Source: Vibrio algicola
Lineage (GTDB): Bacteria; Pseudomonadota; Gammaproteobacteria; Enterobacterales; Vibrionaceae
Direction of reading: 5' to 3'
Assembly: GCF_009601765.2 (NCBI RefSeq)
Contig: NZ_CP045700.1
Location: forward strand, 682,001 to 746,000
DNA length: 64,000 bases
Shown here piece after piece: positions 25,794 to 34,749 of the stretch (position 1 is the stretch's first letter; every line of letters starts with the position of its first letter). A model generated the notes under the pieces. The model was given only the letters and a program-made list of their open reading frames with translations. It was not told the origin of the DNA and searched no databases. Position numbers and translations under genes: made by a program.

Positions 25794-27892
25794 AATATGA
25801 TATCCTCACGCGAGGTCATATTAAGGTTCTCATTCGACTCTAATAACTTATCGTTTACTTTATTTAACACACAACCTAAGAATGGTGTCTTCTGCACTTT
25901 TAATTGCTTGATTGCCGCGAGTGATATATTGGAACTATTGTAATTAGACGCGGTGACAAATATAGCCGCGTCAATAAATTTGCTAATTAATTGAGTGTCT
26001 TTATTGTCAGAAATAGCAGGCGTATCAATAATAATGTAGTCATAATTTTTACGCAAACCTTCACAAAGAGACACAATATTAGGATGGGTCAGTACAACTA
26101 GAGGTGACAATGCTTGGTCTTTGCCAGCTGCAAGCCAATCAAACCCTTGTTTTTTAACAATAGCTTGCTCCACAGGCACATTTTGGTAAAGCACATCTGT
26201 TAAACCAAGTTGATCTGTATCACCTAATGATAACGTGAGATCACTTTGTCTTAAATCCATATCAATTAATAATACTCGCGTATCAATCGCCATTGATTTA
26301 GTGACTAAACAGGCCACTAACGATTTACCTTCTTGCGCATGTGCCGATGTTACGGCCAGTATTTTGGCTTCACTGTTGAGCAGTAAAATCTGGCTACGGA
26401 TCCCTAGTGATGCAGCGTCAATATTGGGATATTTGATACTATTTTCCAATGCATCATTAGGAGTAATCGCCTGAGGATAAGCTCGTATTTCACCTAAAAC
26501 CTCCAAACCTAAACGGCGCTTAACATCGAAAATAGACATCACTTTATTATTTAAAGCTGCCATTATTAATATAAACAAGGTTGCAATCAGTAATGAAGCA
26601 ATCGCCACCATAACAATTAACAACATTTTATTAGGCTTACTTGCTTTACTCGGTACTTGGCCTGCATCAATTATTTTTACAGTTGACTCAATAAATTTAG
26701 TATTAATTTGAGTTTCATTCTGACGCTGCAATAATTGGTTATAGAGATCTCGAGTATGACTAATATCATCCGTCATATTGTGGTATTTCGTTTTCTGCAC
26801 ACCTAAAAATTGAAAGTCGTTGGTTCGTTGATTTAAAGCGGCCTGTAATTTTTGCTGTTTAAATACTGCCGCTTTATATTGATCCTTCACTCCTACCACA
26901 ATTTCATTAATCAGTTTGTCAGCCTGATTTTTTAGAATTCTCAACTGAGCTTGAGCCTGAATCACTTTCTCATGCTTTGGGCCATATCGATTTTCAAGAT
27001 CAGACAACTGGCCTTGCTGATAAATAATGGCTTGGCGCAAATTCTCCATTTGAGGGTGACGCGAGACATCAGGAAGAGCGGCAAGATCCGACAATTTATG
27101 CTTTTGATATTGCACCACCGTATTATACATACCTTCCATACTGGCACGTTGCGCAGTTGCCGCGGCTAGATCTTCGCTTAAAAGTGATAATTGCTTGGAT
27201 TGAAACCCATCAACGCCATCATCATAAGTGATCAATTTTTGCTCTGTCAGGTATTGATTTAATTTTTTCTCTTTCGCTTTTAATCGTTGATGCATTTCAT
27301 CAACCTGTTTAGCCAAAAACTGACTGACCTCTTGACTGGTTTGACGGTTATCATCTATAGACAGTTCGACAAAAGCCTTAACAATTTGATTGACCACTGC
27401 GGCAGCATCAATAGGATTCTCCGATTCAAAATCAACCGACACAACTTGAGTTTGTCTCACCGGAGATACCGTCATGTGTTTCATTAGATATTTGATACTA
27501 CGGGATTTTTTCTTATCTAGATTGTCATTTTTAACTGTCTTTGACCCAACAAATTCAGGTTTATTATATAACGCTAATTCATCGACCACTTGAGCAGCCA
27601 AATGGCGCGATTTAAGCAACTCATATTGAGTATCAAAATAACGAGCACGGGTCGAGTCAAATGGTACGGTTTTGTCAAATGTCGTTGACTCGCTTAAATC
27701 TGCTTTTAATAAAATGGTCGCGAAAGATTCATATTTAGGCGTTAGCTTTAAGATCATAGGAATAGAGATCCCTGTAACCAAAATACTAAATGCCAGGATT
27801 TTCCACCAATTTTTTTTAGTTGCTTTCAACAAGCGGGAAAAGTCGATAGTACTTTCTAGCTTGCTTCCCTCTTCAACAAATAATGAGTTCAT
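25790..27892 (-). CDS. Wzc-like polysaccharide co-polymerase with BY-kinase domain, no C-terminal Tyr tail
   Basis: A 700-residue protein with a Wzz domain and membrane segment (about 30-50), long periplasmic coiled coil (about 185-400), second membrane segment (about 424-446) and a cytoplasmic kinase domain. The kinase has Walker A SAHAQEGKSLV (about 516-526), Walker A' VLLIDMDLR (540-548) and Walker B YDYIIIDTPA. The last tyrosine is Y651, so the final 49 residues contain none. The tyrosine cluster that BY-kinases autophosphorylate is therefore missing, although the ATP site looks intact. The protein should control EPS chain length and export with the Wza-like partner encoded just upstream. 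Confidence 0.9.
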   Translation of the reverse strand: MNSLFVEEGSKLESTIDFSRLLKATKKNWWKILAFSILVTGISIPMILKLTPKYESFATILLKADLSESTTFDKTVPFDSTRARYFDTQYELLKSRHLAAQVVDELALYNKPEFVGSKTVKNDNLDKKKSRSIKYLMKHMTVSPVRQTQVVSVDFESENPIDAAAVVNQIVKAFVELSIDDNRQTSQEVSQFLAKQVDEMHQRLKAKEKKLNQYLTEQKLITYDDGVDGFQSKQLSLLSEDLAAATAQRASMEGMYNTVVQYQKHKLSDLAALPDVSRHPQMENLRQAIIYQQGQLSDLENRYGPKHEKVIQAQAQLRILKNQADKLINEIVVGVKDQYKAAVFKQQKLQAALNQRTNDFQFLGVQKTKYHNMTDDISHTRDLYNQLLQRQNETQINTKFIESTVKIIDAGQVPSKASKPNKMLLIVMVAIASLLIATLFILIMAALNNKVMSIFDVKRRLGLEVLGEIRAYPQAITPNDALENSIKYPNIDAASLGIRSQILLLNSEAKILAVTSAHAQEGKSLVACLVTKSMAIDTRVLLIDMDLRQSDLTLSLGDTDQLGLTDVLYQNVPVEQAIVKKQGFDWLAAGKDQALSPLVVLTHPNIVSLCEGLRKNYDYIIIDTPAISDNKDTQLISKFIDAAIFVTASNYNSSNISLAAIKQLKVQKTPFLGCVLNKVNDKLLESNENLNMTSREDIIL

Positions 27893-27908
27893 TTATACCA
27901 ACTTAATT

Positions 27909-28460
27909 TTAGAAGAAACTCTGCTCAATAATGACAATATCACCAGGATAAACAGGTTGTGTGTTCTCGACATCTTTTAAGAGTTGCCCATCGGCACGTC
28001 GAATGCTTATATCATCACGATCAGCTCGGTCAGTAAAACCACCGGCAACAGCAATCGTTTTCTCTAACGTAAATCCTGGTTGATAGTCATAACTACCAGG
28101 GGTTTTAACTTCACCTGAAACATAGATCGGGCTAAATTCAGTAATTGAGACTGTCACCATAGGGCGCTTCATATAGCCATCTTTTAATCGGTCTCGAATA
28201 TCAATCGACACTTGATTGGGCGTTTTACCCGTCAGTTGTACTTTTCCAATCAATGGATACATAACACTGCCAGTCTCATCAACCAGAAGTGACATCGAAA
28301 GGTCTGCTTCGTTATAAACAGAGATCTGTATTTGATCGCCCATTGATATTACATAAGGGTTTTCATTTGCTTGCTGGTTCGTTTTAGAGTCAGCTGATAC
28401 ATTGGTACTCACCAACACAAAGACAAAGAACGTGAGTAAAACTGATGTTATATTTTTCAT
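27909..28460 (-). CDS. Short Wza-like polysaccharide export (OPX) protein
   Basis: A 183-residue periplasmic protein with a signal peptide (to about residue 23, VSTNVSA). It contains one polysaccharide-export (PES) domain (YVISMGDQIQISVYNEADLS through PMVTVSIT) and one SLBB domain (PIYVSGEVKTPGSYDYQPG). It is half the length of E. coli Wza and lacks both the lipobox and the C-terminal outer-membrane helix. Such short OPX proteins cannot form the outer-membrane pore alone; the next gene upstream encodes a beta-barrel protein that could supply it. It lies 17 bases before the wzc-like gene. Confidence 0.9.
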   Translation of the reverse strand: MKNITSVLLTFFVFVLVSTNVSADSKTNQQANENPYVISMGDQIQISVYNEADLSMSLLVDETGSVMYPLIGKVQLTGKTPNQVSIDIRDRLKDGYMKRPMVTVSITEFSPIYVSGEVKTPGSYDYQPGFTLEKTIAVAGGFTDRADRDDISIRRADGQLLKDVENTQPVYPGDIVIIEQSFF

Positions 28461-29774
28461 TTAAATCACCAAGTTAACCGATAATCCGATTTCATTTTGT
28501 TTATAACCTAAATCTCTCTGATAGTCAGCGCCATTGATATAAGCAGGATTAGTGCTGTCATCTGTCCTATACAAAGAGTACTTATAATCCAAGGTTAACT
28601 TTACCTTAGGTCTGAATAGATAATTCAAGCTAAAGTTAACGTAGTTATACTGATCTGTTGCTTTCCTTATTTGATACTTCTCATGTACATAATGATAAGC
28701 TAGTTGGCTGGAAACATGCCCTAAAAATTGGTGTTGTAACGCAATACTCGACTGATAAGATTGAATATAATCACCTGTATTGTCCGGATCTTTCAATACA
28801 CTGAGTGTTTTCAGCACTAGACTAGAATAATCCACTGGCTGCCACTTATACATCACATCCCAATTCACGCTGGTTATGGAACGATCCGGCATTTTATTGT
28901 CAAGATAGTACACTCTTGCCGCGATTTTTGACTTACCCGTTAACTGGCTAATGATAGAAAAAAGGGCAATATACTCATCATTGCAACGTTCCGGATCCAA
29001 GTAATCAAAACTTCGATACATTAAGGTATAATCAAAACGAGTTTTATCTGTGTAGTGATGCCGAAAGTTAATACTGGCATGGGTTTCCGTAAATTGTTCA
29101 TTCTCTAGATAATCTTGAAACTCATAGGCATAACTGTTTAAAATATCGTAATCAAGTTTTTTTTGACCAAGGTTAACAAGAATATTGCCTTTAGCGCCTT
29201 TTGCTCCATAAGTATACGTTGCTTCAAAGTCGGTATTCACATTACCGATTTCGTGTTCAATATTAAACGCATCAAAAGTAGCAAGTTTGGCATTAGTTGA
29301 ATTGTCACCAAAAAAGAACCCACGGGTGACTCCCTCTCCTCTCGCCTCGTGGCCTATCCCATAGTTCCCTTCAAATTCAACATGATGGCGCAGACCTAAC
29401 TCCCAGTTAAACACACCACTTAATTGATGATCGGCATAACTGTCTGCACTCACCTGGTTATTGGTATAATTGCGATAATCACCTTGATAGTAAAAACCGA
29501 AATCTTTTGTATTCCTATGCCCTTCCATTGACAAGCTTGGCTGGAAGGAATAGTAGTTTGAGCCAATTATATTGCTATCTTTTTGATATAAAACATTATC
29601 ATTATACCCATAATCACTCGTCAACGACGCTGTAAAATCTAGACCGAGTAACGGGTCGATATGGTGTGTCAAATCTTGAAAACGACTGTCAGCTCGCGTC
29701 GTCATACTGTAGGCGGCAGCCATGCAGCCTAAAAGCAGTAGATAATCCTTTTTCCACTTTAATGCCCCAATCAT
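28461..29774 (-). CDS. Outer-membrane beta-barrel protein of EPS export
   Basis: A 437-residue protein with a signal peptide ending near TTRADS and many alternating amphipathic strands (for example FGFYYQGDYRNYTN, RFDYTLMYRSFDYL). It ends in LSVNLVI, as expected of an outer-membrane barrel. Strand number looks compatible with a 16-18-strand pore. Related barrels accompany short OPX proteins in EPS clusters and are thought to form the exit channel (compare EpsL-like and Wzp-type proteins). It is directly adjacent to the OPX gene with no gap. Confidence 0.8.
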   Translation of the reverse strand: MIGALKWKKDYLLLLGCMAAAYSMTTRADSRFQDLTHHIDPLLGLDFTASLTSDYGYNDNVLYQKDSNIIGSNYYSFQPSLSMEGHRNTKDFGFYYQGDYRNYTNNQVSADSYADHQLSGVFNWELGLRHHVEFEGNYGIGHEARGEGVTRGFFFGDNSTNAKLATFDAFNIEHEIGNVNTDFEATYTYGAKGAKGNILVNLGQKKLDYDILNSYAYEFQDYLENEQFTETHASINFRHHYTDKTRFDYTLMYRSFDYLDPERCNDEYIALFSIISQLTGKSKIAARVYYLDNKMPDRSITSVNWDVMYKWQPVDYSSLVLKTLSVLKDPDNTGDYIQSYQSSIALQHQFLGHVSSQLAYHYVHEKYQIRKATDQYNYVNFSLNYLFRPKVKLTLDYKYSLYRTDDSTNPAYINGADYQRDLGYKQNEIGLSVNLVI

Positions 29775-31169
29775 TTAATATGCCGTTTCACTCATAAAAC
29801 CCTTAAATATTGTCATGAAAATTATTTTCAGATCATACAATGGTGTCCAGTTTTGCATATAGCGAATATCATATTGAATGCGCTTTGCCATTTTATCAAG
29901 GGTATCTGTTTCACCTCTAAAGCCTCTAATTTGTGCTAATCCTGTGATGCCAGGCTTGACTTTGTGACGCACCATATAGTTATCAACAATCTTGCGATAT
30001 TGCTCATTATGCGAAACCGCATGCGGACGCGGCCCTACAATTGACATCGTCCCTTGTAATACGTTAATAAATTGTGGTAATTCATCCAATGATGTACGGC
30101 GGATAAAAGCGCCAAACTTGGTAACACGAGGATCGCCTTTGGTTGCTTGTACCACTACATCCGTATTTTCCATTACCTTCATTGAACGGAACTTCCATAC
30201 CTTAATTTTCTTTCCTCCCAAACCATAACGATCTTGCTTAAACAAAACCGGTCCAGGTGAACTCAGTTTAACCCCCACCGCGACACCAGCGAGCACAGGT
30301 AAAATTATTAACGTGATCACACTGCCAACAACAAGATCAATGCCCCTTTTAATCACGCCACCCAGTCCTTCAAAAGGAGAGGCAAAAACACTGAAGGTTT
30401 GTACCTGACCAACTGATTTTAACTGTATATTGGATAAATTATAGGTATACAGATCAGGAACGATCATGGTATCAACAGTGGTATCCGACAAAATATGCAT
30501 AAATTTACGAATTCGATCACGGGCCACCAGAGGAAGAGCAATATATACCTCATCGATTTCATTTTTTTTCGCTAGTTCAAGTAATGCAGCAATGCCTCCT
30601 TTATAGGCACTTTTCGTCATATAACCAAAACGTTTTGGGCCACGATCATCGTAAAAAGCAATATTCTGAATAATATCCTTGCCATATTTTTCTATTAACC
30701 CGCGTTCCACTGACAGTCCACCCGCGGTTAAGCCTAGAATGGCAATTTTTGGCGGCGCTGTTTTTATAGACAAAAGGGATAAGCGCAAAATACCTATTAA
30801 GAAAAAAGAGACGCTATAGACAATCCAGAGTAATTCTCTGGTAAGCGCAGCATCTTTTATGCAAGGTAAAGCTATAAATTGAGTTTTGACCAATGACATC
30901 AAAATAAGAGAGGTGAGAATAATGGCAATAAACTTCTTTAAAAATAGCATCTTACTTGATTCAAAACCCAGTTTATAGAAGCCGGTATATTCACCACTCA
31001 GTAGAAAAATAGCTGAAAATAATAGCCCTGCGGAAACATCCACAATCGATGGGTGTAATCCATTCAACTTTAGCAAACCGATTAATGTTAAATTGATGAT
31101 ACTGAAATCAACTATTTTAACTAATATGGAAAAACCATCGTTTGCAATTTTAATAGCCTCACGACTCAT
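29775..31169 (-). CDS. Undecaprenyl-phosphate glycosyl-1-phosphate transferase (WcaJ/WbaP-like)
   Basis: A 464-residue polyprenol-phosphate hexose-1-phosphate transferase. There are four N-terminal membrane segments, a central Rossmann-like domain (IAILGLTAGGLSVERGLIEK), then the catalytic bacterial-sugar-transferase domain with KRGIDLVVG, FKQDRYGLGGKKIKVWKFRSM, the active-site TSLDELPQ Asp-Glu pair and [11 protein letters not shown]. It starts EPS synthesis by placing the first sugar phosphate (often glucose) on undecaprenyl phosphate. First gene of the ten-gene minus-strand EPS operon. A second, truncated copy of its catalytic domain lies at 32713-33030. Confidence 0.93.
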   Translation of the reverse strand: MSREAIKIANDGFSILVKIVDFSIINLTLIGLLKLNGLHPSIVDVSAGLLFSAIFLLSGEYTGFYKLGFESSKMLFLKKFIAIILTSLILMSLVKTQFIALPCIKDAALTRELLWIVYSVSFFLIGILRLSLLSIKTAPPKIAILGLTAGGLSVERGLIEKYGKDIIQNIAFYDDRGPKRFGYMTKSAYKGGIAALLELAKKNEIDEVYIALPLVARDRIRKFMHILSDTTVDTMIVPDLYTYNLSNIQLKSVGQVQTFSVFASPFEGLGGVIKRGIDLVVGSVITLIILPVLAGVAVGVKLSSPGPVLFKQDRYGLGGKKIKVWKFRSMKVMENTDVVVQATKGDPRVTKFGAFIRRTSLDELPQFINVLQGTMSIVGPRPHAVSHNEQYRKIVDNYMVRHKVKPGITGLAQIRGFRGETDTLDKMAKRIQYDIRYMQNWTPLYDLKIIFMTIFKGFMSETAY

Positions 31170-31383
31170 AACTCTAACCTATATATAAATAAATCATTAT
31201 CGAAATAGAATGCTCTATCTGACTATGCAGCCGAGAATTAAAACATCACCGCTTCAAAATCAAGACAGTTTTAAGCCAATTTTCTATCAACATTTAACCA
31301 ATTATGAAAAATGTCATCACTTAAATACAATATAATTATGCTTTTTACTCGCTCCATTGACAACAACAATGATTGTCACCGTT

Positions 31384-31405
31384 AGATTCTCGACATAAGT
31401 GACAC
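31384..31405 (+). repeat. 22-bp direct repeat, copy upstream of the EPS operon
   Basis: The twin of 19045-19066, same orientation, one mismatch. An internal TGTCAC (31374-31379) and GTGACA (31399-31404) also make a short inverted repeat here. The ISAs1-family element starts two bases later, so the target duplication overlaps this repeat. The 31170-31406 gap should also hold the EPS operon promoter, but I see no clear JUMPstart-type element in it. Confidence 0.6.
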
Positions 31406-31426
31406 CCAGGGCAAACGCGTGAGTGT

Positions 31427-32574
31427 TTAGTTTTTAGCCAGCCCCATAATTCCAGCTATCAATACTTTTTCTAAATGCTCTGTTTTCATCCAGCATCGCT
31501 TTTGCTTAGCAATAATACTGAGTTTGGTTGATTCTAACTGCAACATGTTAAGTGCCATATGCCGTAAACACGCTAAATTTTCAGCAGCATTTTCTTGAAA
31601 AATTTGGCAAGCATCTTCTTGCATGCTGACATCCAGGGTCCAATGCATCGATTCAATTGCCCAATGCTCACGCACGGCATTGGAGACCTGCTCAGAAGTC
31701 ATTTTTTTAGAACTTATGTAATATCGATACTCTAAACTGAACGATTTCCTTTTTACATATCGACAACTCTCTATCATGACAATGGTTTTTAACCCCTTCC
31801 AACGAGAAAAATTGCCTTCTAACTTATCGGCATCCAGAACATAACTTTTACGATATTCAACGCGTCCATGATGCTTTTCTGGTTTAACTTCATCAGACTC
31901 TGATGATAATTTACGTTTAGGTGTAAATGCGCTTTTTACTGCTTTCGCTAGATTGCCTTGGTTACTTTTTACAGCAAGCAAGTAATCACCACCTTGGTTA
32001 ATTATTGCGGTTGCAATTTTAGTTTGGCATGCCATTGCATCAATAGAGACAAGGGCTCCACGCAAATCTAGCATCTTAATTAGTTCTGGTATTGCTGTGA
32101 TTTCATTGCTTTTTTGTTCAGTTTTTAACTGCCCTAAAACTAACTTGTTAGCAGAAGCGTATGCACTAATCATATGAATGGTTGAGCTGCGGTTTTCTCT
32201 ATTGTATGAACCTCGTAAGGTTTTACCATCAATAGCAATCAATTCACCTTCGGTAAGCTGATGGACGGCACTCATCCAACTTAGAAAACATTCTTGAAAT
32301 TGTTCTAGTTTAAGGTGTGAAATAGCACGAGCAATGGTGTCATCGACGGGTACCCCTCTTGAAATAACCCGAGTTGTTTAAACCAATCATGATGACCAAG
32401 GATATATTCATGGATATCAAACCAGCCACGAGCACCAGCGATAACGGAACATAAGGTTCCAAATAGGATATCGAATAAAGGATAAGTGACTTTGGCACTT
32501 TGTCGATTGTCGATTGTCGATTGTCGATTGTCGTTTACAGCCTTGAAATGTTCTTTAAATGTATCGATATGCAT
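31427..32574 (-). pseudogene. ISAs1-family transposase, frameshifted
   Basis: The N-terminal part (from MHIDTFKEHF at 32574) and the DDE catalytic part (IAIDGKTLRGSYN, MACQTKIA, HWAIESMHWTLDV) are in different frames. The break is at 32353-32356: the minus strand reads GAGGGGTACCC where one more G would give the expected QEGVPVDDTIARAISHLK reading. One base lost from a G run therefore explains it. Full length would be about 380 residues, normal for the family. Without frameshifting no active transposase is made from this copy. Confidence 0.85.
32500..32533. repeat. Heptanucleotide tandem repeat in the transposase 5' region
   Basis: Four full TTGTCGA units plus six bases of a fifth lie inside the N-terminal coding part of the ISAs1-family transposase. 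On the coding strand they give the duplicated peptide DNRQSTIDNRQS. Because 7 is not a multiple of 3, gain or loss of one unit changes the frame; three extra units (21 bp) preserve it. Confidence 0.85.
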
Positions 32575-32712
32575 AGTTTTCGCTTCAAATATCGAGTATG
32601 AGATCATAAATAGAGCAGAGCGTCAATGAATGCATTAATTGCTCAAAAAACGTTCGCGATTTTGCCCTGAAGTGACACCCTGTCGATTTTTTATTTTTTT
32701 TCAACTCATCAA

Positions 32713-33030
32713 TTAGTACACTAGCTTACCAAAAAAGCCCTTAAATATCGTTATATATATAATTTTAAAATCATAAAATACCGTCCAATTTTGTATATAA
32801 CTAATATCATACTGGATGCGTTTTGCCATTTTATCCACCGTATCGGTTTCACCACGGTAACCACTGATTTGCGCTAACCCTGTGATGCCAGGTTTAACTT
32901 TATGACGCACCATATAATTATCAACAATTTTGCGATATTGTTCGTTATGCGACACCGCATGGGGGCGCGGACCCACAATCGACATAGTACCTTGTAGTAC
33001 ATTAATAAATTGAGGTAATTCATCGAGTGA
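32713..33030 (-). pseudogene. Truncated second copy of the EPS initiating sugar transferase
   Basis: About 105 residues equal to the C-terminal quarter of WcaJ/WbaP-like transferases are left ([20 protein letters not shown] through the C-terminus KGFFGKLVY). They are closely similar to 29775-31169 but not identical (C-terminus differs from KGFMSETAY). The 5' three quarters are missing; at 33021-33030 the sequence passes straight into an IS5-type fragment. The membrane domains and donor-binding region are gone, so it cannot work. It suggests a former second EPS locus or replacement of the cluster by recombination at this gene. Confidence 0.88.
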
Positions 33031-33211
33031 AAAAGCTATTGGGCGGAACACTCAGCTTAAGAAATTATAATGCCCAAGTTGGAGAAGCTTACGCAATGAT
33101 CAAAGCTTTAAATAAACTAACAGGGCTAGGTATGCCTAAAACTTACCGAATTGATTGAAATAACACCATTCTAGTGTTGTCACCTCTAAATTTGAATTAC
33201 GCAACAAAGCC
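33021..33211 (+). mobile_element. 3' remnant (191 bp) of an IS5-family element
   Basis: The segment matches the right end of the complete IS5-type element in this window (48494-48684) over exactly the same length with three substitutions that I can see. It includes the end of the transposase gene and the right terminal repeat ending GCAACAAAGCC. The left part of the element is absent. Its left boundary coincides with the truncated sugar transferase, sharing the 10 bases CATCGAGTGA. Confidence 0.9.
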
Positions 33212-33469
33212 ACTTTATAGTATTGAGTATCACGCAAATTCACCATCATAATAAATCTTGTTTAAAATCAAAACTATGATTATTAATCAATCGGTTAATA
33301 CGAATAAGATATATTGTTTTTTAAACTTAATCTTACATTCAACAAGTGAATGCAACCTGTATTTAACAGTGGAATTACATTTGGTTAACTATAGAATGGT
33401 TTACAAAAAAACGATACAAATTTAATGCTGATTAACTATAGATAGGTAGGTAAAAAAAACTCTCTATGC

Positions 33470-33475
33470 TATAAT
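33470..33475 (+). promoter_or_regulatory. Probable -10 box of the yibL promoter
   Basis: A consensus TATAAT lies 40 bases before the yibL start codon. A good -35 box at 17 bases is not obvious. The rest of 33212-33514 is AT-rich with no gene. Confidence 0.4.
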
Positions 33476-33514
33476 CTGCGCCCTGTATTTTGTGATAACT
33501 AGACTGGTGTACAT

Positions 33515-33871
33515 ATGAGCCAAAATGATGAAAAACAACTATTAAACAACCGACTCGATAAATGTCGCCATAAGCTAGAAGCTGCGAAATCTCGTGCTGA
33601 CAAATCAACGATTTTTCAGTTTGAACTTGAGATTAAACAAATCACTAAAAAACTGGCTCAAATGAACCACAAGGACAGCTTTGATTTGAATAAAGAACGC
33701 AAAGCTTTATTAGCAATGCCGTTTATTCGTGAATTGACTAAAGCAGAACAAGCAGACCAAGGTAGCTTGAAAAAAACCTGCAAAGGCTTAGTCATTGTTC
33801 ATCCTCTTACCAAAATCGGTAAGCAGTTGAATCTTGAAGCCATGACGGGTTTCGCGCCAAGTAAATTCTAA
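33515..33871 (+). CDS. yibL: YibL family ribosome-associated protein
   Basis: A 118-residue basic protein with a coiled N-terminal half (about residues 5-50) and the conserved C-terminal block MPFIRELTKAEQADQGSLKK followed by GLVIVHPLTKIGKQ and MTGFAPSKF. The block and the length match E. coli YibL, a protein found with ribosomes whose precise role is not known. It is a single gene with its own promoter and terminator. Confidence 0.9.
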   Translation: MSQNDEKQLLNNRLDKCRHKLEAAKSRADKSTIFQFELEIKQITKKLAQMNHKDSFDLNKERKALLAMPFIRELTKAEQADQGSLKKTCKGLVIVHPLTKIGKQLNLEAMTGFAPSKF

Positions 33872-33927
33872 TGGCCTTGGCAGTCTCTTGTGATTTATGC
33901 TTAAGACTGCTGCATTCAGATTTCCTT

Positions 33928-33964
33928 AAAGGATGATAACTCTTATGGTTTATCATCCTTTTTG
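33928..33964 (+). terminator. Rho-independent terminator after yibL
   Basis: AAAGGATGATAA pairs with TTATCATCCTTT around a 10-base loop, followed by more T residues. It ends the yibL transcript. Confidence 0.8.
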
Positions 33965-34009
33965 CCATTTATCTTTCGTATAACTGATCAACCTAAATGA
34001 ATTCGCATT

Positions 34010-34720
34010 ATGAATAAAAGCCTCATTACTAATCTTTTGTCTTTAGCCTTACTGGCTATTGGTTACTTCACTCAGCAGACCTTAGTGCTTTATGCTGGTC
34101 TATTTGCTTTTTCTGGCGCGATCACAAACTGGCTCGCTATCCACATGCTGTTTGAAAAAGTGCCTGGTTTATATGGCTCTGGCGTGATCCCCGCACGGTT
34201 TGAACAATTCAAATCGGCCATAAAGCATTTAATGATGGATGAATTTTTCACCGGCCAAAATATTGAGAACTTTATTAGCAATGGCATGTCTCAAGGTAAA
34301 GGTTTAGATCTTCAACCTGTGATTGAAAAAATCGATTTAGCCCCTTCATTTGATTCTTTAACCGAAGTAATTTTAAATTCATCGTTTGGCGGTATGCTGG
34401 CTATGATGGGCGGCGCCGAAGCACTGCAACCATTAAAGCAGCCTTTTATTGATAAAATGCAGCAGTCTATGGTAGAAATTAGCCATAGCGAACAAGTGCA
34501 ACAAGCGGTGCAAGATCAGCTCCACAGTCAATCTACGTTAAATGACATTAGCACTAAGATTGAGTCGATCATCGATCAACGATTAGATGAATTAACACCT
34601 AAGATGGTGAAAGAGATGGTGCAGACGATGATTAAGCAACACTTAGGTTGGCTGGTGGTTTGGGGAGGGATCTTCGGTGGCCTGATCGGGATAATTTCAG
34701 CATTGATCACCGCTTTATAA
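34010..34720 (+). CDS. DUF445 family membrane protein
   Basis: A 236-residue protein with two N-terminal membrane segments, the conserved SGAITNWLAIHMLFEKVPGLYGSGVIP motif region of DUF445 proteins, an alpha-helical middle and one C-terminal membrane segment (about residues 212-234). The function of the family is unknown; related YjiN/YheB-type proteins are also uncharacterised. It is followed after 29 bases by an RDD-family gene, so the two may be co-transcribed. Confidence 0.85.
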   Translation: MNKSLITNLLSLALLAIGYFTQQTLVLYAGLFAFSGAITNWLAIHMLFEKVPGLYGSGVIPARFEQFKSAIKHLMMDEFFTGQNIENFISNGMSQGKGLDLQPVIEKIDLAPSFDSLTEVILNSSFGGMLAMMGGAEALQPLKQPFIDKMQQSMVEISHSEQVQQAVQDQLHSQSTLNDISTKIESIIDQRLDELTPKMVKEMVQTMIKQHLGWLVVWGGIFGGLIGIISALITAL

Positions 34721-34749
34721 GCAAATTACATTCTCACGTAGGAAGCAAT

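Larger units (their letters stand above)
31407..32669 (-). mobile_element. ISAs1-family insertion sequence, 1263 bp
   Basis: The element has related ends, CAGGGCAAACGCG at 31407 and the reverse complement of CAGGGCAAAATCGCGAAC ending at 32669. It is flanked by a perfect 10-bp target duplication AAGTGACACC at 31397-31406 and 32670-32679. It carries one transposase gene on the minus strand, now frameshifted. It inserted about 240 bases upstream of the first EPS gene, so it may affect that operon's promoter. Confidence 0.88.
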
